Positions 9,075 to 16,765 of a stretch of 40,843 nt of DNA are shown one piece after another; the stretch's first letter is position 1; each line of letters opens with the position of its first letter. This DNA comes from Elusimicrobiota bacterium (GTDB taxonomy: Bacteria > Elusimicrobiota > Endomicrobiia > Endomicrobiales > Endomicrobiaceae), in NCBI GenBank assembly GCA_031287735.1, contig JAITSO010000027.1, forward strand, positions 1 through 40,843, given 5' to 3'. The translations under genes were made by a program, and so were the position numbers. The notes under the pieces were generated by a model that was given only the letters and a program-made list of their open reading frames with translations, made no database searches and was not told the origin of the DNA.

Positions 9075-11083
9075 ATATTCTCCCCGGTATTTTTTAGCAA
9101 ATAATCAGAAATTGCACACATAGATAAAAATTTTTTTATAAGTTTTTTATGTCCTCGCTCTTCTTTAACTTCAACTAAATCTGTATTTTCATCAAAAGCA
9201 TAATAAGCACAACTGCGACGAAATATATCGTAGCAAACCGCTAAGTTTTTATCCATAATATAATTTAAATACATGACCGAGTTTGAAGAAGCTTCTTTAG
9301 AAAACAAATTTATTCCCTCAGATATAAACTTTGCATTTGACAGAGAAAGATTATACAGCGTAGGCATTACATCTAAATGAGAACCTAAAATATCTAGATT
9401 TGGGTTTTGAGGTTTAAAATCGTCGGGAACATAAAGGTAAAATGGAACTTTATGAGAATTAAACCAACCCCGTACAGAATAAGCATCATTGAAACTGTGG
9501 TCACCGGAAAGACCGATGATTACATTTTGCCCAAATTTTGAGTTTTTAACCTTTGATATAAAACGTCCTACCATTTCTGCACAATATTGGTAGACGACAA
9601 ATCTTTTTTTTGCTTTTTCTAAATTTAAAATTCTTTCCTTCAATTGATTAGGAATTTCTAAACTATGTTTTTTGTAATCAGAAGGGATATTGTAAGGTGG
9701 ATGATTTGTGGTAGTCAAAATAAAAATAAATTTGGGCTTGTCATTTTGGTTTAAAACTTCAAAAGCTATGTTAAACAGATATTCGTCATAAACGCCCCAA
9801 GCACCTTTCGGGTAGTTTTTTTTGGCTAAATCTGCACTTATAACTTTGTCAAAACCGCAAGATATCGCAAATGTTCCGGAATTCCTCCAAGCGGCATTGC
9901 CGCCATATATAAAAACAGTTTCATATCCTTTTTCTTTGTAGGCGAGCATGGAAGCAAAAGGATATTTTTTATACACATACCTTGATTGCGCCACATAAAA
10001 AGCAGAAGGTCGTAACTGGATATTTAAAAACAAAGCTTCTAATGCACTTGGAGTAACTTTTTCCTCTGAAATGAAATTGTTAAACACAATATCTTTGTCA
10101 AAATGTTTTTTTAGTTCGCCTAAAACATTGAAACTGTCTGAATTGTATTTAATGATATCTCCACCTAAACTTTCCGCAAGAATAAAAATTACGGAAGGTC
10201 TTTTTTCTTCTAAACGTTGCTTGAATGGAGTTGTGCGGATTAAAGAATTCTCAAAAACTGATTCGGGAATACTTTTCAAACTTTCGTTTAAAAAATCCGC
10301 AAAAGCCAATCTGATATTATTTTTATACCCGGACACATGGACATAATTTATTTCTTTTTTCTCCTCGTTCCTGTGATCTATTGCCATTTGAAGAGTGTAT
10401 ACGCAGTTTATGGCTGTTTGATTTAGAAATGCATTAGAGGAAATAGTTGCACAATCGCCAAGCGGAAGTTTCCCAAAAGTTCCTCTTGCACTTGCAAAAA
10501 TTATGGTAGAAATCGTTAGAGATATTAAAAACTTATTTAGAAATTTAGGGAATTTGAAATCATAGGTTTTAAACTTTAAAGTTTTTTTTAGGAAAATAAA
10601 AATAGACACAAAGGTTAAAAATAATGAAAAAAATATCAAAAACAGATTATAATCTGAACCAAAAGTTTTCATTAAAGCACTCGTATCGTCTTCTAAAACT
10701 CCATATATTAATATGTTTAAATGGTCTTTAAAATAAGCGTAGAAATTAAAGTCTATAAAAAAAAGAACGACAATCGTTCCGATACAAAGCAAGTAGTAAT
10801 GTCTTAAAAACAAAATAAAATATTTCAAAGCAAAGGATATGCCAGTTAAAAATACAATAATAAAAATAACCGCAGGTAGCACATTGACGATACCGATAAC
10901 AGATAAGTCAAAACGTAAACCCATAAAGAAAGCGTTTAAAATTTCTAATAAATTCTTACTCCAAGTAAGTCCTGAGTTTTTACCATAGTAGCTGAAAAAC
11001 ACAAAACGATACGCCGACATAAGGATGAGAAAAATAAAATTGATGTAAAAAATTTTAAAAAATAAGGCGTGAAGTTGTTTCAT
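9071..11083 (-). CDS. LtaS-like membrane sulfatase-fold transferase
   Basis: This 670-residue protein has about five N-terminal membrane segments (residues 8-200) followed by an alkaline-phosphatase/sulfatase-fold domain on the outer face. Visible landmarks are the metal-binding acid in FILAESLGG (about residue 304), the likely nucleophile T344 in EEKVTPSALEAL, and the C-terminal metal site SGDHSF. Relatives include lipoteichoic acid synthase (phosphoglycerol transfer), OpgB/MdoB and phosphoethanolamine transferases. In a cell with LPS export genes it more plausibly decorates lipid A, LPS or periplasmic glycans than makes lipoteichoic acid, but the substrate is not known. It ends in a 4-base overlap with lptG/F. 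The start has no strong ribosome-binding site. Confidence 0.85.
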   Translation of the reverse strand: MKQLHALFFKIFYINFIFLILMSAYRFVFFSYYGKNSGLTWSKNLLEILNAFFMGLRFDLSVIGIVNVLPAVIFIIVFLTGISFALKYFILFLRHYYLLCIGTIVVLFFIDFNFYAYFKDHLNILIYGVLEDDTSALMKTFGSDYNLFLIFFSLFLTFVSIFIFLKKTLKFKTYDFKFPKFLNKFLISLTISTIIFASARGTFGKLPLGDCATISSNAFLNQTAINCVYTLQMAIDHRNEEKKEINYVHVSGYKNNIRLAFADFLNESLKSIPESVFENSLIRTTPFKQRLEEKRPSVIFILAESLGGDIIKYNSDSFNVLGELKKHFDKDIVFNNFISEEKVTPSALEALFLNIQLRPSAFYVAQSRYVYKKYPFASMLAYKEKGYETVFIYGGNAAWRNSGTFAISCGFDKVISADLAKKNYPKGAWGVYDEYLFNIAFEVLNQNDKPKFIFILTTTNHPPYNIPSDYKKHSLEIPNQLKERILNLEKAKKRFVVYQYCAEMVGRFISKVKNSKFGQNVIIGLSGDHSFNDAYSVRGWFNSHKVPFYLYVPDDFKPQNPNLDILGSHLDVMPTLYNLSLSNAKFISEGINLFSKEASSNSVMYLNYIMDKNLAVCYDIFRRSCAYYAFDENTDLVEVKEERGHKKLIKKFLSMCAISDYLLKNTGENI

Positions 11084-11127
11084 GAGGGTATGTTCTCTTA
11101 AAAAAGGACTAAACCGGATTAACGTTT

Positions 11128-11856
11128 TTAAGCTTTTTGTGTCTCGTCATAAACGTTTTTTACTGTTATCAGCTCGTTTTCGATTTCTATTATTTTTGCA
11201 AAGCAGACATTAACGATTAAAGTTTCATCCAAAATCTGTTTGTTGGTATTTCGTCTGTCTTCTGTGTGAATGTGCCCGTGCAGCCAAAGTAAAGGCTTTG
11301 CTTTGAAAATAAATTTTCTAAAAGCTCCAAATCCTCTATGGCACAGATCAATACCGTCAAAAATTCCATTAACTGGTGCATGCGAAATCACTATAATTTT
11401 TTTCCTTTTTCTAAAAAAAATAAAATCCAAGAGCTTTATACGTCTAATTGTCCGGCAGGTTTTCTCTACAAGTTTTTCCATTTCAACGTCGTTTAGCTGA
11501 AAATCGCCTAAACTATATCGCATTGAACCACCAAAACCGACTAATATGTAATTCTCTATTATTTCAATATTTCCATGCACATCTGTTGACCCGCAATGAT
11601 TTTTTATACCTTTACCATGGTAAACTTTGTTACAAAATTCTTGAGGACTTAAGCTTTCGTAAAATTGAGAAGCGAAATGGTTGCCACAAACAAAGTACAT
11701 TTTTTTTTTTAATCCATCTACAATAAACTCGATATAGTCTTTTTGAAGATCGCCACAGGAAAAAACATAGTCTACAGCTTTTAATTTTTCGGGATGATTT
11801 TCAATTATGTGTTTGAGGTGGTTATCTTCTTTATCTGAAACAGCAAGAATTTTCAT
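11128..11856 (-). CDS. Calcineurin-like metallophosphoesterase
   Basis: This 242-residue cytoplasmic protein has the metallophosphoesterase metal-ligand series: an early D (AVSDKED, the position usually DxH), FSCGDL, VCGNH, VISHAP and LHGHIH. The first motif is DKE rather than the usual DIH/DxH, so one metal ligand may differ. The substrate cannot be told from sequence; the family includes phosphodiesterases, nucleases and UDP-diacylglucosamine hydrolases. It starts six bases after the ParB-like gene ends, so the two are almost surely one transcription unit. It precedes the envelope pair at 11083-7989 by 44 bases. Confidence 0.85.
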   Translation of the reverse strand: MKILAVSDKEDNHLKHIIENHPEKLKAVDYVFSCGDLQKDYIEFIVDGLKKKMYFVCGNHFASQFYESLSPQEFCNKVYHGKGIKNHCGSTDVHGNIEIIENYILVGFGGSMRYSLGDFQLNDVEMEKLVEKTCRTIRRIKLLDFIFFRKRKKIIVISHAPVNGIFDGIDLCHRGFGAFRKFIFKAKPLLWLHGHIHTEDRRNTNKQILDETLIVNVCFAKIIEIENELITVKNVYDETQKA

Positions 11857-11862
11857 AGAATC

Positions 11863-12726
11863 TTAATCCATTAAACGGTGTTTTATTTCTTTTATGATAC
11901 TGCTTATCATGTTGGGAACTATGTATAAGCTTTTGACGTTGCTATACTTTTCACAAAAATCTTTTATTGTGTAGTCAAATCCGACGTCGTAACCCGCTTT
12001 TTGACTTAAATAGTATTTATGCTGTTGCATCCAAACGTAAAGGTCGGTATAAGTTCTGTCTTTAAATTTTTGTAAAATTTTTTCTTTTTTTATTGTGATT
12101 ATTGAAGGCATAAAATGGCATTCATACCAATGGAGAGCAGCAAAAATTATATGCCTTTTTAAAAATTCGCCTTTGTTATAGTTTTTGTGATAATTTTCTA
12201 TTTCACGGTAAAGTTTGCCAAAACTTACAAGCTCTGTCACTTTGATAGGGTATTTTAAGATAGAATTGGAAATGCTGGTTTTCTTTTGGAAAGAATATTC
12301 TTCAAGTTTTATCAAAAATTTTCGTGCACTTTCAGTATTGTAGGAATAAACTTTGTCTGGGGAAATATCAAAATCAAATTTTATTTCTTTGATGTCAGCA
12401 TCTATGTAGGCAGCGTCCAACACTTCCCTGGCTGCCATAATCCTGTGATGTCCGTCAATGACGAAATAATTATCTAAAATTTGATAAACACTTATGGGTG
12501 GAAACGTTTCGCCATTTTTCATTGACTCTCTTATGCTCGCGTACCTTATTCCAATGTATGATTTACGTGGCAAGAATTTTTCAGAGAAATCGCTATACCG
12601 TCCTAAGCTGCCTGCTATCTTGCTTATCTCTATAGGTTTTACGCCCACACAGACAACCTTGTATCTCCCAAGATTTTTTTCTATAGAACTGAAATCTGCA
12701 GAAATTACATTTTTTTCTACACTCAT
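11863..12726 (-). CDS. ParB/Srx-fold N-terminal domain protein of unknown role
   Basis: This 287-residue protein has a ParB-type box in its N-terminal third (FPPISVYQILDNYFVIDGHHR, residues about 74-94, followed by IMAAREV). The GHHR motif is the CTP/nucleotide-binding signature of the ParB/sulfiredoxin fold. It lacks the helix-turn-helix and dimerisation regions of chromosome-partitioning ParB. The remaining ~180 residues match nothing I recognise (FLKRHIIFAALHWYECHF is a distinctive stretch). It is therefore probably not a partition protein. Its partner six bases downstream is a metallophosphoesterase. The pair could act on a nucleotide or phosphorylated substrate, but that is speculation. 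Confidence 0.7.
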   Translation of the reverse strand: MSVEKNVISADFSSIEKNLGRYKVVCVGVKPIEISKIAGSLGRYSDFSEKFLPRKSYIGIRYASIRESMKNGETFPPISVYQILDNYFVIDGHHRIMAAREVLDAAYIDADIKEIKFDFDISPDKVYSYNTESARKFLIKLEEYSFQKKTSISNSILKYPIKVTELVSFGKLYREIENYHKNYNKGEFLKRHIIFAALHWYECHFMPSIITIKKEKILQKFKDRTYTDLYVWMQQHKYYLSQKAGYDVGFDYTIKDFCEKYSNVKSLYIVPNMISSIIKEIKHRLMD

Positions 12727-12748
12727 CTTACGAATACCTTAAAATAAA

Positions 12749-12834
12749 TGGGCGGAGAGGGAATTGAACCCTCACGGCTCTTGCGAGCCTCAGGATTTTA
12801 AGTCCTGTGCGTCTGCCAGTTCCGCCATCCGCCC
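12749..12834 (-). tRNA. tRNA-Leu (anticodon TAA)
   Basis: Read on the minus strand, the 86-nt element folds as a class II tRNA. The seven-pair acceptor stem is GGGCGGA with TCCGCCC, and the discriminator is A, the leucine identity base. The anticodon arm is CAGGA-CTTAAAA-TCCTG giving TAA, the variable arm is long (GGCTC-GCAA-GAGCC), and the T arm is GAGGG-TTCAATT-CCCTC. CCA is not encoded, so it must be added by tRNA nucleotidyltransferase. It lies between guaB and the ParB-like gene, all on the same strand. Confidence 0.97.
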
Positions 12835-12905
12835 TATCCTATCCAATTTATATCTTGAACTGACAAGTGTACGACGACCTATTGTAATCAATAAGCGTAC
12901 CTAAG

Positions 12906-14411
<1,506 letters not shown>

Positions 14412-14577
14412 TCACAATAATTGCTTACAATAGTCATAGACTGCATGACAACTAAACGTTCAAGCTAAAAATGAGTCATTTTAAGCCACTTCCTATTTGT
14501 TTCATGAGCACCCAAAGGTTTGTGTGCAATAGCTGTTAAAATAAACGACATGATAAAAAGGATAACCGAGGCAATCA

Positions 14578-14606
14578 TTGACTATCAACATCTTTTCAAT
14601 TTTAAT
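14578..14606 (+). promoter_or_regulatory. Sigma-70-type promoter pointing into a gene-free region
   Basis: TTGACT (14578-14583) and TTTAAT (14601-14606) each match consensus at five of six bases and are separated by exactly 17 bases. Transcription would begin near 14613 on the plus strand, where no gene follows. The next plus-strand signal is a terminator-like hairpin 70 bases on. The surrounding genes are all on the minus strand, so this promoter does not serve them. Confidence 0.45.
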
Positions 14607-14612
14607 ATTTAA

Positions 14613-14689
14613 TTTGAGAGTGCAAAGCGGAAAAATCCGCTAATTAATAATGAGCATTTATGCACAAGCACAAAAAGCTGCTCTTTTTT
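14613..14689 (+). ncRNA. Candidate small RNA of about 75 nt
   Basis: The predicted transcript starts after the promoter at 14578-14606. It contains a perfect six-pair hairpin with an AAAA loop (AGCGGA-AAAA-TCCGCT, 14626-14641), a single-stranded A/T-rich linker, and then GAGCA (14652-14656) pairing with TGCTC (14679-14683) followed by six T (14684-14689), resembling an intrinsic terminator with a large loop. The 5' AGTGCAAA (14619-14626) is also perfectly complementary to TTTGCACT (14687-14694), which straddles the T run and could form an alternative long-range stem. No known RNA family was recognised. The layout of promoter, hairpin, linker and terminator is what one expects of a trans-acting sRNA. 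The terminator stem is only five pairs, so confidence is modest. Confidence 0.35.
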
Positions 14690-14718
14690 GCACTATGTGC
14701 TGTAACCACGATAGAAAT

Positions 14719-15135
14719 TTAGAACTTAGCGTTAGCTATTACCATTGCTGGCACATCGCCATCGATAATAAAATTTACAAGACCTATCTGAAGACCATAC
14801 ATATTTTTAGTGTAGTTTATAAAGCCTAATTGCAGACCCCTAACATAATTTGCTCTGTTGAAAAAACCGATTTGCACTCCAATAATTTTTTGAGTGTTAA
14901 CGTTTACCGGTGCGAATTGAACGCCTGTCATGATCTCGTTTGTTGAGTAAATTAGATTAAAGCTAACACCTGTCACTTGCTGTGTAAAACTTCCAATTCC
15001 CAATTCTACCCCTCGTACCTCATCGGCACAAGGTGCTGCAATCCCTTCCCAGCAAGAAACTTTTATTTGGGAAGCCGCCAAAGACGATGTGACAAACAGA
15101 ACTACAATAAACAAAGAAACTAAAAATTTTTCCAT
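14719..15135 (-). CDS. Small exported LA_2272-type surface-repeat protein
   Basis: This 138-residue protein has a signal peptide (residues 1-20, cleavage near SLAA) and then a series of short repeats of the form GVQ-hydrophobic-G-hydrophobic-N: GVELGIG, GVSFNLIYS, GVQFAPVNV, GVQIGFFN, GLQLGFIN and GLQIGLVN. This pattern resembles the LA_2272-type surface repeats described from Leptospira and other two-membrane bacteria. Alternating hydrophobic and polar residues suggest beta strands, either a small outer-membrane or surface beta structure. Function is unknown. The ATG is preceded by AAGGG. It is flanked by 90 bases from the DUF2779 gene upstream and by the candidate sRNA locus downstream. Confidence 0.6.
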   Translation of the reverse strand: MEKFLVSLFIVVLFVTSSLAASQIKVSCWEGIAAPCADEVRGVELGIGSFTQQVTGVSFNLIYSTNEIMTGVQFAPVNVNTQKIIGVQIGFFNRANYVRGLQLGFINYTKNMYGLQIGLVNFIIDGDVPAMVIANAKF

Positions 15136-15225
15136 ATTTTACCCTTTACTATGGCTCCATTGCTGACAACATCATGATGGTACTATAACTTCTGAAAAAA
15201 GTCCAATGGAAATTTTCTTTAAATA

Positions 15226-16671
15226 TCAAATAATTTTCAATAAGAATTGGTGTATTTTTATCATTGCAAGCGTGTCTTGGGCACAATAAGACAAAAGATT
15301 TTTTTTTGTTTGATATATTTTTGTATTGCTATAAAACCCCATTGCCATAAAAGCAAAAGCGGCTGTTGCATCCTTGCCTTCTTTTATCTTCAAATCAGAA
15401 TACGACATACTAGGAACTAAAACCGGAAGAATCTTCTTTATAGATGTTCGTCCACAAAACATAGCATCGTAATAGTTATTCCTTATAATGAGTTCTAAAT
15501 CTACAATTCTGTCAGCAATTTTATTTAAATTTTTACTTAATTTTGCGAAATTTGCTGCAAGTTTCAGAATGGCTATTTTTTCAAAAGATGCGTAAGTTAC
15601 AATGCTACCTTCATTTGCCAAACACTTTATGAGGTTTTCGGCAATTTTTTTTCTGCAGTCTTTTGCGTAGTCTGCAATATATTCAAAGTGATTTAAAATA
15701 TTCCCATTTTCATCTGTTTTATCAATAGAAAACTGTGTAAGAAGCGAGGTGTGAGGAGCAACGTTTTTGTAGAGTGGTAGAGCGGTTGTGATAGATTCAA
15801 AATCAAGATAATAAAAAGGTTTTTTAAATTTTTGAAGTTCCAGTTTTAAATTTTCAGATACAAATGGCTTGCCTTCAATAGTACATTCCCTAACAATTTT
15901 TTGCATATCTGTAAGTTCGTAGTTTTGTGGAATTTTATCCACACTGGTTATTCCCATGTCTATTAGTTCTTCAAGCTTTTTAGTACCTAACCTTGGCAAA
16001 TTGAATATATGGTTTTTTACTCCTTTCCCAATGCAGTTGCCGAATAAGTTGCAATTTCTGCAATTTTTTTTCAACAGAGCTTTGGGCTTACGACAAGATG
16101 ACATTTCTTTGTAAATTTTACTTGCAAGCTTTAAAAATTCGTTCTTTTTTGTTTCAACTTTTTCAAAACATTTAGTTGAAATAAACATTTTTGAAGCATC
16201 CATGCCTAATCGATAACTATGGGATAAATGCGAAATCTCTATTTCTTTTACGCAAATATCACATTTTGAAAGAACCATTGTTGTGAAAGCAACATCGCAT
16301 ATATGTTTAGATTTGTGTTTGCTGCTTGCTCTTGTTTCGAATAAGCTGTATTCGTTATTTGAAATCTTATACAAAACATCCACATTGGCAACAAAACCGT
16401 TTGCAATAAAAACAGCATCGCAAATTGCTTTAACGTCAGGGTTTTGCAGCAGCTCTTTTGTATAAATGATGCTTTTTTCAAAGCTGGATTTGCGGGCGCT
16501 AATTGCAGCAGAAAACAATGAATGAAAGATTTCGCGGAGCTTTCTAATTTCAAACGCAAAAAATTCACTACTTAAGCTTTTTTCTTTCGCAAGCAAGTTG
16601 TTTTTCGACGCCCAACCAAGCACTGGACATCTCAAATAATTCATGAAGACCGTTCTGTTTATGTAAGTCAT
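15226..16671 (-). CDS. DUF2779-type protein: Cas4-like cysteines plus DEDD-like nuclease
   Basis: This 481-residue protein has an N-terminal half recalling PD-(D/E)XK/Cas4-type proteins, beginning with an FxxYLRCP-like motif (FMNYLRCPVLGW) and closing with a cysteine cluster (NCRNCNLFGNC) suited to an iron-sulphur or zinc site. The C-terminal half begins with YYLDFESI, and has a later YDAMFCGR-TSIKKILP stretch and a final CAQDT, the pattern of DUF2779, which resembles DEDD-type 3'-5' exonucleases (DFE..., ...D). Such proteins are conserved but poorly characterised. No Cas genes, phage genes or toxin partners are nearby, so a defence role is not indicated by context. The cellular job is unknown. 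Confidence 0.75.
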   Translation of the reverse strand: MTYINRTVFMNYLRCPVLGWASKNNLLAKEKSLSSEFFAFEIRKLREIFHSLFSAAISARKSSFEKSIIYTKELLQNPDVKAICDAVFIANGFVANVDVLYKISNNEYSLFETRASSKHKSKHICDVAFTTMVLSKCDICVKEIEISHLSHSYRLGMDASKMFISTKCFEKVETKKNEFLKLASKIYKEMSSCRKPKALLKKNCRNCNLFGNCIGKGVKNHIFNLPRLGTKKLEELIDMGITSVDKIPQNYELTDMQKIVRECTIEGKPFVSENLKLELQKFKKPFYYLDFESITTALPLYKNVAPHTSLLTQFSIDKTDENGNILNHFEYIADYAKDCRKKIAENLIKCLANEGSIVTYASFEKIAILKLAANFAKLSKNLNKIADRIVDLELIIRNNYYDAMFCGRTSIKKILPVLVPSMSYSDLKIKEGKDATAAFAFMAMGFYSNTKIYQTKKNLLSYCAQDTLAMIKIHQFLLKII

Positions 16672-16765
16672 TGAAAATCATTTGCTTTATAAAACTGCAA
16701 TCGATCAACAGCTAAATAAGCACGAGTAATTAAGCCACTTTGAACGAAACGAGCGGATAGATATT

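Noticed and set aside
11863-12726. Chromosome-partitioning ParB
   Set aside because: Only the N-terminal nucleotide-binding box is present; there is no helix-turn-helix, no ParA neighbour and no parS-like site seen.
15226-16671. CRISPR-associated Cas4
   Set aside because: The cysteine cluster is Cas4-like, but the C-terminal half is DUF2779-type and there are no repeats or cas genes in the window.
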